From positions 1-43,043 of the forward strand of contig WIXG01000527.1 of assembly GCA_009869945.1 (NCBI GenBank): a stretch of DNA of 43,043 nucleotides. Reading direction: 5' to 3'. The translations under genes were made by a program, and so were the position numbers. Each line of letters starts with the position of its first letter. Positions within the stretch are counted from its first letter, which is position 1. Below, piece after piece: positions 21,649 through 32,895 of the stretch. Origin of the DNA: Mesaphorura yosii (Eukaryota; Arthropoda; Collembola; Poduromorpha; Tullbergiidae). The notes under the pieces were generated by a model. The model was not told the origin of the DNA, did not search any database, and saw only the letters and a list, made by a program, of their open reading frames with translations.

Positions 21649-23253
21649 TTACGATACGAGACGACTGCGGCCAGGATCGAAACCAGCGTACTTCGGTATA
21701 ATTTCAGTGAACCAACGATCCAGGGTTGGCGGTCCTGCTTCTGGGCTGCTGCTTCGGCCTTGCTTGGCGTTGGCGTGACGGTTTCTGGCACCGGCTTGCA
21801 GTTCCTCGATCTGAATGTAGCTAGAAGATGCGGCTGGTGCTCTTGCGTTCTCCAACAGAGCTGAACTTGAAGATTTAACTCCATTTTCGTTATCAGGCCC
21901 AGCTTCTGCTTCGAACACGACCTTGTTCCCCATGATGTAGTCCAACATGCAGCCATGCTCGCAAAATTCGAGCCCGATGTACAGTTCAACTGAAATCGAC
22001 AATTTCTTCATTTTAAGTTTGTGGGCCTTCGTGGTAAAGAATTTACTTACGGTCACGTATCTCTTCCGTGTACGCCCCGACCACCCTGATAACGTTATGG
22101 TGTCCACCCTTTATAAAATTCACGTACGCCATGATTTTGAGTTCTACCAGAAACGTTTTGAACATTTCCTTCTCTACACAGCCTCTCTTGAGTACTTTTA
22201 TGGCCACCGGCTCCTTTTGACCTCGCACTCTTTCAATTTCTCCTTTGTACACGTCCCCAAATGCCCCGCCTCCGATGAGTGGTCCGAATTTGAATTTATC
22301 TTTCGGGATGTCGTATATGTATGACATTTGTAAGGAGGACCGTTGCTGAGCTCCCGTTGCAGCAGCAGTGTCTTCTTCTATGGTATAGACAGCTCCTGCA
22401 GCTGGATCTGGTCTCGAGTCTCCATCTCCCTCACCAACTCCTTGGCGAAACTCCTGCACTTCGGCTTCGGTCAGGTAAAGGCGGCGTCTCTGAAGTATAA
22501 AAATGAATATATCGACTTGTTCTGAAGGTATTCCATCAAAATTTCGAAATATTCACCAAAATCGTCCTACGAATGCAAAAAACTAGACAACAAGCAATGA
22601 TTGCCGACATTGCAATTCCGATTACATAAGGCCAATTTCTACTGAACCAAGTCGGCTCCGGCTGCATGCAAATGGATGGGTCTTCTTCTTCTCCGCCTGG
22701 ACAGTTTCTCACACCATCGCAATTTGCTGCTGCGATTCCATGCTCGTCATACGTCGGGATACATGGGCCGTACATTCCACATTCGAACTGGTTCGTGGCG
22801 CAATGATTCAGAGAACGGCAGTAGATGGGGTGTTCGTCCGACCCGTCCTCACAGTCATGTACTTGGTCACAGCGACGTACCAATGGAATACATTGGCCAT
22901 TGTCGCACGCGTACATGTCTGCGCCACACTGAGTAGTATTCTGGATCCATTCGACGATGGCCGGGGTCAGGAGTGAAACGTAGCCTGTCGGCTCTGCACA
23001 TACACGCTGTCCAAACCCATTAAACTTTCCCAGCAGCAGCCGCTCGCCGTCGCCGCCAAGTCCGGTTGTGTAATAGATAGATGTAATAGATGGCGTCCTT
23101 CTCGTTGTACACGGCTGAAAGACCCACGAGACCTTCGGGTAGCTTGGCACTTGTGACGACAAGGCGATTTTGGGCACCGGCGGAGGCCAGCAAGCAGACA
23201 AAGGTTAAGAACAGTGCCGTGTGTGTGCAAACATAGCGCGTATTACTTATCAA
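21649..23253 (-). pseudogene. LDLa-TM receptor tyrosine kinase gene, truncated after the kinase N-lobe
   Basis: Exons at 22557-23253, 22051-22489 and 21649-21989 join in phase. The ectodomain has a hydrophobic leader (TALFLTFVCLLASAGA), a kelch-like AVYNEKDAIYY segment and two LDL-receptor class A repeats (CDNGQCIPLVRRCDQVHDCE, with DGSDE). A TM segment follows (WPYVIGIAMSAIIACCLVFC). The juxtamembrane region and kinase N-lobe (YDIPKDKFKFGPLIGGGAFG, VAIKVLK, FLVELKIM) resemble VEGFR/PDGFR-type kinases. The hinge exon (GLEFCEHGCMLDYI) ends in about 80 low-complexity residues and a stop. HRDLAARN, DFG and the whole C-lobe are absent down to the next gene. A 13-nt duplication near 23070-23090 shifts the frame between the leader and the LDLa repeats, and no in-frame ATG was found. 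The product could not phosphorylate; it is either a pseudogene or a truncated receptor. Confidence 0.75.
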
Positions 23254-23545
23254 TGAAATTGCTCAGGAATGTGTCACAGCAGTCGAGGCTAAGAGATAAC
23301 AGGCTGAAACGAGTAAAGTGGGCCGACCGATTTATACTGCAACCGTGATATCAAGCACTTATCCAGCACAACAAGCCACCTGCAGAATTATCACAACATC
23401 GCGTCTATCGTTGCGAGCAATGCTCATGTTCTCACAGACTTATCTTGTACAGGCGTGTACTTGTCATCCATGAGAGTAGTTTGTGCAATATCGTGCCATT
23501 CATTCATCGTCGGCACAACTCCGAGAGGCAATCCACGACACCAGG

Positions 23546-26500
23546 ATGGCCGCCGCGGAAATGGGTATGCACTAGCCCATGTTGTCAGCGCAGTATTGTG
23601 TTCTAACATCACTGACAACTACAGGTCCGGACCTTATCACGTTGCGCGACCTCATCCTCACAGATGAAACTGCACTCCATAAGTGGTCTGCCATCGTTGA
23701 CCATATTGCACCCACAGCTGAAGACAGGGTTAGATGCAAGCAGATGATAAAACGTCATGAATACAGTGAAGCTATCCTGACATCACTTTATTGTTGGTAT
23801 TCGAATGGCCAAACTGTGGATTTATTCCAAATACTACGAGCTCATGGACTGAAGGCACTTGTTGGTTAGTAATACTATAAAAGCATTTGACTAAATAAGA
23901 ATGAATACCCTGTACTCATTTTAGATTATATCCTTGAACAAATGGACACTGGAAGCCTGACAAAGATTATAGAAGGAGCATGTAAGAAAGAATTAAACGC
24001 AAGTTCAAGCTCATCTTGGAAGAGTTCAACGAGTATCTCTGGTCTAACTCCTGTGTTCGGTGATGCTGGAGGTTCGCCAGTATCAGCCAGATCTCAACGA
24101 AGGCCAACATCATACCAGACATTCCATAGCCTCCCACGTGGTTTCAGTCAGCCGACCTTAATGCCTGACAGCTTCCAACCTCGAACCCCTTCTGCACCAG
24201 TCCAAAGTCGTTGGACTTCCGAGCCCAAGCTCGCGTATTTTGTCCACAGCAGTGCTGGTGGGTCCCCTTTACCACAACAAGCATTTGGAAGCAGAGATGC
24301 GCACCAGTGTAGCAACATTTCCAGGAAAAAGTTACGAGAGAATCTGGCAGTCCTTGAAACCCTTTTTATGAATGTACTTCATACTGGGGATATATTTGGA
24401 AGGGTACATTCGAATTGTATACAGAAGGAACCAAGTCTTGCTTCCTCAACGGACTCACTTCTCTACAATTTGCCAGGATCGCGTGGTGGTGGTGAATGCG
24501 AGCTTTTACACTCAACCCCCTTCGATAAACCATCAAACCCTCAAGACAAGCGCTGCTACTCAGACCGGAGTGTCTCTGAACCACAACTACCATCCCTCCA
24601 CCACCAGTTTGGCAGTTCAGGTAGAGGCAGTGGAATTTGTGGAACACCGTTGATCTATGGCTATGGAGAATCGGATGAGAACTTGAAGATAGAAGTGGAT
24701 CAGTTACTGGAGAAGATGTGGACAGCCACCCGGAAAATAATGAATACGAACAGCAGGTTGGATTCTCCCAACAACATTGGCTCATCATTTCAATTCTATC
24801 AATCTCTTGTAGAAGAGGGAAGGGACAGTGGTGTCCTAGGCAGTGGGAGTCTCACTCACCGCGTTTCCTTCAGTACTACACCCCCGAACTCTCCCTGTGC
24901 AGCAGGCTCGCTCCAGAATATCCATTACGACGTTGAAACGGAATCTTTGGAGAACCACTCAAGAGTAAGAATGGTCAGGTCGGATCCGAGTTCAAGTTCC
25001 TCCTACCTTTATGGCAGCCAATTTGAGCAAGTCTGCGTGGACATGGAGGCTAAACCTATATCATTTGTGGCAGTGCCCTGCTCGCCGTTGGGAAAAACCA
25101 CGGCCACAAGCTGCGCAGTAACTGGACACTCTACCAATGACATCAGCAGCATATGGCAATCATCAGGAAGGCGATCGTCACTTCACCACCCTCCTACTTT
25201 CGCGTCTCGGGATGTCATCGGTGGGGAGGAGGATTATGAGTTAGAAAAGAATCTGTCAAACCTTATTCCAGCATTAAGTGAGAGCAAAGTGAGCCGAGAA
25301 GAGGATCTACCAATTAAAAAGGTAAACGATAACTTCATTCAGAAATTATGGAGACGGTACAAGTCGGGCGAACTGTTACACCGGAAGGAGACGACTGGAG
25401 AAGAAAGGCACGAGTCACAACATAACGCAAGGAAGGAACAAACAGAAAATAGAGAAATACTCAAAGAGGGAACGAATTCATCCCCGGTCAAGAGTACACC
25501 AAGCCGGGGTCGGGGTAGCCCACAATCAAAACCCCTTACGCGCTCAGCAGAAGAGCAGCAAATGCCAAAGCACCAGCGAGTATGGAAGGCTGAGAATCAT
25601 TGCAGCACATTGAGCAAATGCGGACATGAGAAAGGTAATGAATTTTTGGAGTTATAACACTGCGAAGGGATTTAATTTTTTCTTTTCTCCCAGTTAAAAG
25701 AAGACGATTACCAGCACTAGCCCCAACATCACATAGTACTGCTCGCAAGGGGTGGGGTTCTTTTATCTCTCTGCCAAAATTCGGCCCGTTTACGAAAAAC
25801 GGATTCAATTTTCGGAATTCGGGTTTGAGCCTTTGCGGTGCTGGAGTGGAATCAGGTATGTTTCTCATTTGAACCATGTTTTCCTTTAGCTTCCAGTTTG
25901 ATATTCGTTACGTCGGAACCTTACACTATAGGGTATTTGTTATAGATGATGCGGAACCATGCACTTTATCATCCACACAAACCCAACATCCTGTCAACGT
26001 TAACACCGACTCTAAGCGCATCCGTGGTACCTGCACTAGAGAAATTAATAATTTTTTAAGTAAATGCTAAAAATATATTATTCTGGCATGGCAGGTCCTA
26101 CTAAACGTACTTCTGCTAGCTGCAGTTATATCAACGTACGTCGAAGCAGCGTCACGGTCACCCAAAAATGCCAGAAATCAAACAGACACCTAATCCTTAA
26201 CGCAATGGAACACAGTATTTATCCCGGTCAAGTCAACTATGGAAACAGGTTGATGGTGGTTGATGAAATTAATTGGTCCGACTCAGTATATTTCCTGGTA
26301 CTATTCAGAGATGAGTCGCTACAATTTCGGGGCTTGTATGCAGTGAAAGAGGGGCTACATGAGGAGCGCATTGTCAAGCTCTGTGGAGCAGGACCTCGGT
26401 TGATCAAAGAGGAGATGTTTGATTTATTTTACAAGTTAGTGGATCATATGCTGAGCATTTCCATCCATGAATTGTCGCTTTTAATGAGAAAAATGTTTCA

Positions 26501-26627
26501 TGTTTTCAGGTACAACTCTGGCTCCAAACGGTTCATGAGAGTGAACGTAACTCAATTAACTGTGAACGTGGACGGGTTTACGATTCGGAGCACTTTGTGG
26601 CAGGGAAAGAAATCGTCTGTAAACTAA
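23546..26627 (+). CDS. Death-like domain protein with C-terminal CKK (CAMSAP-type) domain
   Basis: Six exons (23546-23564, 23625-23864, 23925-25634, 25694-25855, 26095-26434, 26510-26627) join in phase to give about 862 residues. Residues 8-90 resemble a death domain of the Pelle/IRAK/Tube kind, with HKWSAIVDHIAP, a YCW core Trp and GQTVDLFQILRAHGLKALVD. The middle of about 560 residues is Ser/Pro/Gln-rich and disordered. The C-terminus is a clear CKK domain, the module by which CAMSAP/Patronin proteins hold microtubule minus ends: KSNRHLILNAMEHSIYPGQV, FLVLFRDESLQFRGLYAV, GAGPRLIKEEM, KYNSGSKRF and LWQGKK. Known CAMSAPs instead have an N-terminal CH domain, which is missing here. Exon 4 ends in phase 1, matching the CKK exon. 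An alternative 34-nt intron to a stop at 25943-25945 would make a CKK-less form. The first exon is only 19 nt but has good splice sites. Confidence 0.8.
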
Positions 26628-26743
26628 CTTTGGGATTCATTGTTTTATTAAATCATTTGTCAACTTTAATAGCCAGTAACTTATGCAAACATGCAAATGC
26701 CAATTTAAAATTCCAAGGTGAATTTAATCCACACGCAACTTAA

Positions 26744-27175
26744 TTACGGCTTCTTCAAACAAAATTTGTCTCGAATTGCCTCAACGTTCGCGACTGTTCC
26801 CCGTTCATACTCTGGGCACAAGCCTCCGGAAACTTCTGCAAGGGGGCCAAGATAATGGAAACTGATATACGTGGATCTCCATGGCCCATTGTACGCTACA
26901 ATTTCCCATACGATGTCAGTCTGGTCTTCGCTGAGTGTTCCATCTTCATGTATGGTCTGTACAGCAATCACAAGTTGATTCTTCGCCTTAGCACTTCCGC
27001 CACGTGGAAGACGAGCGAATGAATAGCGCGGTGAAATCCATTTCATCACGTTGACACCGGAAGATCCGTCTCGACGATGAGAATTTGTGATGATGTAACG
27101 TGAAGAGATTCGTTTCCAGGTCCAATCGTCCAGCAACGGATCAAGGCCAAGTTCGCGAATAGGGACTGCGACCAA
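26744..27175 (-). CDS. Unassigned protein, terminal exon
   Basis: The frame encodes about 143 residues ending FCLKKP at the stop at 26744. It has no in-frame ATG at its 5' edge and an acceptor-like CACTGTAG lies just upstream, so it is probably a terminal exon. It contains short motifs (DPLLDDWTWKRIS, GGSAKAKNQLVIAVQT, DIVWEIVAYNGPW) that look like a folded beta-rich domain with Trp core positions, and two Cys in the last 30 residues. I do not recognise the family. It converges tail-to-tail with the CKK gene, about 115 bases away. Confidence 0.55.
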   Translation of the reverse strand: MVAVPIRELGLDPLLDDWTWKRISSRYIITNSHRRDGSSGVNVMKWISPRYSFARLPRGGSAKAKNQLVIAVQTIHEDGTLSEDQTDIVWEIVAYNGPWRSTYISFHYLGPLAEVSGGLCPEYERGTVANVEAIRDKFCLKKP

Positions 27176-27185
27176 CGCTACAGTG

Positions 27186-27512
27186 TCACTGCATTGAGAC
27201 TAACATCGACGTGGTGCGTAGTCGTTGGCTGTGTTGCCGTGTGCTAGTGCATAATTCTCGACTCTCCATGAGACCGCAGCGGCGTGGTGGCGGCGATGAA
27301 GGTAGTAGCTTTTTAATCGGAAACAATAGGGGCAATGGGGGTAGTGGTGGAGCAGGCCTCTTCGTGGGTGGGAACGGGGAGCAAAGGTGGCGAGCAAGGA
27401 GGGTCTTCCGGTCACGGTGGGATTTGTAGCTTTGGTTTAATCTATGGTGGTCCAGGGCAGGACGGGACAGATGCAAGATAAAAATGGCAACCCATATTGT
27501 CGTAAGATCCAA
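27186..27512 (-). CDS. Possible signal-peptide / Pro-rich 5' exon
   Basis: An ATG-started frame begins with a signal-like segment (MDLTTIWVAIFILHLSRPAL) and a Pro-rich stretch (KRPAPPLPPLPLLF). It ends immediately upstream of the unassigned exon at 26744-27175. It could be the 5' end of that gene, but I could not find a clean donor that joins them in phase, so this is tentative. Confidence 0.25.
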   Translation of the reverse strand: MDLTTIWVAIFILHLSRPALDHHRLNQSYKSHRDRKTLLARHLCSPFPPTKRPAPPLPPLPLLFPIKKLLPSSPPPRRCGLMESRELCTSTRQHSQRLRTTSMLVSMQ

Positions 27513-29822
27513 ATCAGCAGTTGGCCTAACTACAAGAAATACTTTCCAGCCATTACTTTATGCATCGTCGCTTTCATTCTCAATGCTTAATTCATTTACG
27601 CCCCATTAGATTGCAAAATTCGATCGTATACCCATTTGTACTAGAGCATCTAATCAACGTTCTGCTTCAGCGCTCTTGCTATAGTATGCAGCTGAACGAA
27701 TGACCGAATTAGCCCTTGCCGCCACGTCCACAGCGTGTTCTCATTGATTTACAGTTGAAATAGAGTGGTGCCAGAAACGACGGTTGGTTTTAATAATTCG
27801 CTGCATGCAAAAACATATTCAACAGGTTAGACTTACTAATGAATGGGGTTGTGGTGGCGACCTATGACGGAAAGACATGGAATCTGGGTGTGGAATCACA
27901 GCGCGTGATTGGATTTCAGCCTCGTGCGTTTGACAAGAATGCGGAGCAGCTCTTCACTGCACAAATATTCGCGATCGCTCTAAATTACCGTGAATTTTCA
28001 GGTGAGGATTTATGACCAATGCGGGGACGTTCTGGAAGTTGGAATAATTAATTGGTCAGAGCGCTATGACACATGCAGGAGCTCTTAAACTGAAACGAGT
28101 TCGAAATGCGTCATTTCGCATTGACTGAACATAAATCTTCGATACAATTCATGTAGTAGAAGCAAAGGGTGGCCAATGGGCATAACATATTCAGGCTTAG
28201 CAATCGCTTTTAGTGAAATTTCTAATGACTTATTCACGTCAAGGTGTACCGTGCTTTTACCGTGCTTGGTGCAGATTGATTTGACATTGTAACGGATTCA
28301 AGTAGACGCATCCTGTTTGTGCACACGAACCTGTCCTTTGAGTTGAGTTGGAATTGTGACTGATTCAAAATACCGTACCATTGAGTTGTTACTTCTGCCG
28401 TTACCAACTTACCAGGGAGCCACGCGAACTGTTTTTGAACAAATTTTCGCGAACACAATTTTTACACTCTTTCGGGTCTGTAATGACTCGTGACTTACGG
28501 CAAACCCACCGGTTTTGCGATCTCGTTGTAAAATTTAATTTTAAAGTTCACATGGCTTGCAAGTTTTGCACGAGATTTTCCTTATATGACTGCTTACTTT
28601 TGAACAAATCTACTACATATGTATTTTTCGAGGAGTATCATTTCCACAAGACACCAACAGAGCACAATTCTTTTACCTCATTGCCTTAAAATTGTTATCA
28701 CAGAAATTGTTAACAAAATTGTTATTTGTAGTGAAGGAGAGAGGCTATCTCAGACACTGCGCGTGTGGCTAAATTAGCGAAACTGAGGAATTCGATTATG
28801 GTAAAAACAAGAAGTCATCGATAGCATGGGGAAGAAAAGGGGTGTTTTGAATGAAAAAAGCCTAGATTCCTGCTTTTCTCGGCACCTAGTCCCATATTAC
28901 ATACATATGTAAATATAAGGCCAAAGGCCGCCTAGTGTTCAGATTTGCGGAGTGCCTGATTATTTGCGTTCCCACTTTCGAATACTTGGCAATATATTTT
29001 GACTTCTGGACCAAACTTCGGCACTTGATGATCACTAGAAACCAGCATTGGATTCTGGTAAGTGGGTAAGATTTTTCAATTTATAACTTCTGCCATAACT
29101 TCCACCCGTGTGGATGATCCTCACCAATCTCTTTTTACTAAACTGCCTGAGGTCCTCCACGACATGCACATTCAAACCGCTTCTCAATCGGTCAGGGGAG
29201 AGCGAAGATATGAAGATTTCAATAGACAAGGTCTTACATAGGATTATATGGAGGGAAAAATCAGTCTTCGTTTCCTACCTCTATAACGTGAAGGAATTTG
29301 ACCGTGGTTCTCATGTAATACTGTGTATTCCAGTGAGGGCTACGCACTCATATGCACGGATGATGAAAATAACGTGCAGCCCAAATTCGTACAGGGCTGT
29401 ATAAGATTTTTTGTATGTTGTATTTTGTGACGATTATTCTGGCAGGAATCATTACATTTATTGTACTTAAAACCTAATCTAATCTAACTTAACCTAACCT
29501 AAGTTTAAACTACTTTTTGATTGCGACTGGGAAGAAATCCAGTCTCAGCCAGCTAACTCGTTACATTATTAACTTTATTTGAAACTGATATAAAAAGCAA
29601 AAATGCTCGCCATTTTATAGGCAACGTTTTCTAATTTCAATAAAATCAGACATCACTTTAACCGGCTATCACTTAACATTAGGTCGTGTTTGGTAGGTGA
29701 TTTAGCTGAGTTCACAACTCAGTTAGTCTTTGGTAAAATTATTCAACTACCTTCAGCCAGATAATTTTATTACAACACAAATTCGCAATTTAGACCAGAG
29801 AGCTAGAATCGCAAATTGCCAA
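27513..29822. other. Intergenic AT-rich DNA
   Basis: No gene could be supported in this 2.3 kb. Short open frames lack splice or domain support. A CCTAA-like tract lies at its 3' part and is listed separately. Confidence 0.5.
29471..29503. repeat. Degenerate CCTAA (TTAGG)-like tract
   Basis: The run aacctaatctaatctaactt continues as aacctaacctaag. It resembles the arthropod telomere unit TTAGG read on the other strand, in degenerate form. Similar short tracts occur near 14590 and 16430. Such interstitial tracts are common in arthropod genomes and do not imply a chromosome end. Confidence 0.5.
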
Positions 29823-31308
29823 TTAGAGCAGCAACGAGTTTATGGTTTGTTCCACAAAGATTATGGCTATAAATTGATGCATACGTTTATCAAAATTGCC
29901 AAGTGCACCAAAACGAGGTTTGATTGACTGAAAGGAATTCAGAAGGACTCGTTCAGGCTTTGACTTGCCGACACGTCGCATATTCCCAAGCACAATGTGA
30001 GAAAGTTCGTCCAATCGCCACATAATGGTCAGCATAATGGCATACTCCATAATGAAACTGATGCAGTACCAAACAAAGATCTGCGCCAAGAGAAGGTGAG
30101 ATTTGTTTCTAATGATAAGGTTAATACCAAGAACGAATGGTATAAAGAAAAGGAAAACATGTCCAGGGAAAATTAACTGGCCAATGTTACTAGTGTTGAA
30201 TAGGGTTACCACTATTTGCCCACTGCGATAAAGTTGCACGATTGTGCGAGATTTGATAGGATTCTCGACGTTCTCCCGCCTGCAAAGAGATCACATTAAA
30301 CTTCAGATTCCAGTTAATGCAAGCAATCTACAGTACTCACGACCATTGCAGGAGCATCTCATGAAAGAAAAGGCAGAAAGGCGTGGCGGCTGCCATGGCG
30401 AGAGTGATCAAGGTTTGGTAATGGGTGAAGATTCCACTCTGAACAAAAGCTAAACCCAGCACAAGCAAATCCCGCGGAAGCCAAGACGAGGCAGTGCCAC
30501 AGACAAGGGGTGGAAGCCAGAAATGTAGAGAATGGGTCTCACATCCGCCAATCATCGGAAGGAGAGCAGTCGTCAATGCAAAGTTGGCCATAAACATGTT
30601 ACCAATGATTAAGATATAATTACACAAAAATGTCGTGCGTTGCCGTGCTCGGTTTCTTTCGTCTTGGCTTTGGTGTCCAGGTAAAAGACGCTCGTGCAGG
30701 AAGACGAGGTCTTGGACACTGTTGACCATATCTCGGAACCCTGTGCAGTCAGTATGGAGCCCAATCACGAACAGGTTGGAGAATAATGAACAGATTGGCA
30801 TTATAATTAAGATGATGGATTGATTTCGGTTTAGATGAAAGTCATGATGCTGTAGTTGGTTCAAGAAGTTTGCGGTTGTGGATACTGTAAAGAATATACT
30901 AAAGCAGATCCAAGCATAGCTTCTGGTTCGGGCCCATTTCCCTTCCTGGACCTCCAGGCGTAATGTTAGCCGGTTCCAGCGGTATGGAGTGCCAGAGCAG
31001 TATCGTCCCAATTGGGTACACAATTCAATCAACATGTACGTGAGCTTTGAATACATTTCGCTGTGCTGCTCTGAGAACGGTTCAGGGTTGCGTCTTGAAC
31101 AGAAGCAGGACTCTATTGAAATTACGTGTCCAATTTGAAAGGAGAAGGCTCGGCAGAACACAGAAATTGCAATTAGCCTGATTACATGGCAGGTGGGCCA
31201 TCAATACTGCCATCCTCGTTTAAGCGTAAAAAAATGCTCGCTTTTTCCAAGGCAGTCTGTGATTAGCACTGATGGTATTGCAAAATTTTCCAAATGGTTG
31301 ACCCGCAT
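29823..31308 (-). CDS. Gustatory-receptor-like seven-transmembrane chemoreceptor
   Basis: Exons 31208-31308, 30341-31177 and 29823-30279 join in phase and give about 464 residues, a usual size for arthropod gustatory receptors. Several hydrophobic segments are visible: WICFSIFFTVSTTANFL, SIILIIMPICSLFSNLFVIG, FLCNYILIIGNMFMANFAL, LITLAMAAATPFCLFF, FLFFIPFVLGINLII and FVWYCISFIMEYAIMLTIMW. A conserved-looking region (NSFQSIKPRFGALGNFDKRM) precedes the last TM segment. The protein would be a ligand-gated cation channel subunit in taste neurons, if it is a true GR. The join between the first two exons needs a 30-nt intron (31178-31207); reading through it gives in-frame stops. The Met at 31308 is the best start (MRVNHLENF). 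Sequence is divergent, so the subfamily is not named. Confidence 0.7.
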
Positions 31309-31525
31309 TCGCAGAGGCGGCTTTTCTTTCACGAAAATTTGCAATAAACTTGAATAAGGAAAATTGCATGGTTTATGAACACTAGAAGAAAAACAGCATT
31401 TAAGATCCAAGCAGCAGGAAAGCTCTGCAATTTGGAAAAAGTTCAAAGTTTGTAGATTATCTGGTTAGAATCAGAATTAGCGGAGGTCCCATCAGAATGA
31501 TGAAGCACCTCTGCTATGCTCGACT

Positions 31526-31830
31526 ATGGGCCTTCCCTCGCCTAGCTCACAAGCCTGCTTCCTATTCGAAACCCTTTCTTCACCTGGCGGGTCAAGTCTT
31601 TCTGCGTACGTGAACCGACCGAAGCTGCTGCTAAAGCTCTACGTGTACACGCTATACGGTCTGGCTCTGAACTTCGCCGTGTATTTCCATCTCGATCTAC
31701 GTTCGCATCAATTGCCCGTCGATAGAGACGAGTCTGAATCACTAGTCCGGATAACCTTCTATGGAAGCTTTCGCCTTTTTGCAGATTTTGTAAATTCTGC
31801 TAGATGGGCTTATTTCATGTACATGCACGT
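31526..31830 (+). pseudogene. Membrane-protein N-terminal fragment, chemoreceptor-like
   Basis: An ATG-started frame encodes a hydrophobic segment (LYVYTLYGLALNFAVYFHLD) and FRLFADFVNSARWAYFMY. It ends at a consensus donor (CAC|GTGAGT). This resembles the N-terminal part of a gustatory-receptor-type protein, but no downstream plus-strand exon follows and the next coding region is on the other strand. It is probably a gene fragment. Confidence in the family is low. Confidence 0.35.
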
Positions 31831-31920
31831 GAGTTTGTAAATCTCGTTAGCTGGATCCAACTCAAGAGGAGACAGAATCACCGCTCCCTAGTGACCAAAA
31901 TCCCCGTTGGGGTACTCCTT

Positions 31921-32322
31921 TCACAGGTATCTCAATTGATCCTTCAGTTCGTAATCGCCGCCGCTTTTCTGCTTTGTGAAGAATGGCACCAAGAAATGGT
32001 AAATTGCCGCCGTTGACCAAATAAGTGCCGCCCCCACGTTCAACTGCCATTTAAGGCACGTCCACCGCGATTCTATCCACCCGACGTAACTAAGAATTCT
32101 CTTCCGGTCCCTATGGTACGGACTCGACCATAAGATCCCGAAGAGGAACTCTGCTGCGAAATAAGTAAACATCAGAGCGAATTTCTGCTTCCGTACTGCT
32201 GACGGAGCTACAGACTTGATGACGCACAGTATTATTGCTTTGATTTGGCTCAGCATCTTGGTCGTTCGTCGGAATATGACTCCCGCCTCCGCTATCCTTG
32301 CCTTTTGTCTTAAAAGGCTCAA
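31921..32322 (-). CDS. Hypothetical multi-pass membrane protein, terminal exon
   Basis: The frame encodes three hydrophobic stretches (IKAIILCVIKSVAP, FALMFTYFAAEFLFGILWSS, LNVGAALIWSTAAIYHFLVP) and ends in a polar tail (GGDYELKDQLRYL). There is no in-frame ATG at the 5' edge, so this is likely a terminal exon. It could be a chemoreceptor or another transporter-like protein; I cannot decide. Confidence 0.4.
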   Translation of the reverse strand: MSLLRQKARIAEAGVIFRRTTKMLSQIKAIILCVIKSVAPSAVRKQKFALMFTYFAAEFLFGILWSSPYHRDRKRILSYVGWIESRWTCLKWQLNVGAALIWSTAAIYHFLVPFFTKQKSGGDYELKDQLRYL

Positions 32323-32895
32323 AAGCGTTTATCATCCCAGTTCTGCCTAGTACACTCTGATTGAATAAAGATCTTTGTTCGGAATCAGGTTGGAATGTAC
32401 TCGGAAACACAAAGAGAATGCCAAGAGAAGAACGTGCCAGAAGGCTTCCCAGGAACAGACGCTTAACTTATAAAAAATTGCTGTTATGGATAACTTCGAC
32501 TTCTATTTGTCGCATTAGCATGAACTATACACCAAAAGTATAAAGGTCGAATCTGATTACATAATTGGAAAATAGCATAGTGCTGTAATACTTGTGTGTA
32601 TCTAACGAGAAATTAACTTGCAAATGCAAGAGATAAGCAGCTGCCAATTCTCACATCAACACGCTAATCACGAGTGATTGATGCTCTTCGTGATTACTCG
32701 CTGATGGCCGATAATTTAACACGCATCCCATCATAACGTTAATTGTTAGTTGACAGTTAACGAATTTATATGCACAGCCACTTCTGTTGTGTGTCTCATA
32801 GGTTGTTGTCTGCAGTATGGAGCAGGGCCGTCACAGTTTCCCGTGATGCTTACAAGTTTAAGTGTTCAAGTAGTAGAAACTGCCATAGGTCTAGA
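32323..32895. other. Intergenic DNA upstream of subtilase-kinase gene
   Basis: No gene is supported. The sequence is AT-rich and contains no clear repeat. The promoter of the plus-strand receptor gene presumably lies here, but I see no definite TATA box or initiator. Confidence 0.45.

Noticed and set aside
25856..25945. A 34-nt intron (25856-25889) leading to a short last exon that stops at 25943-25945, ending the death-domain gene before the CKK exon
   Set aside because: The same phase-1 donor joins perfectly to the CKK exon at 26095, which gives a complete known domain. The short version is kept only as a possible isoform.
29471..29503. Telomere end
   Set aside because: The CCTAA-like tract is short, degenerate and flanked by ordinary sequence on both sides.
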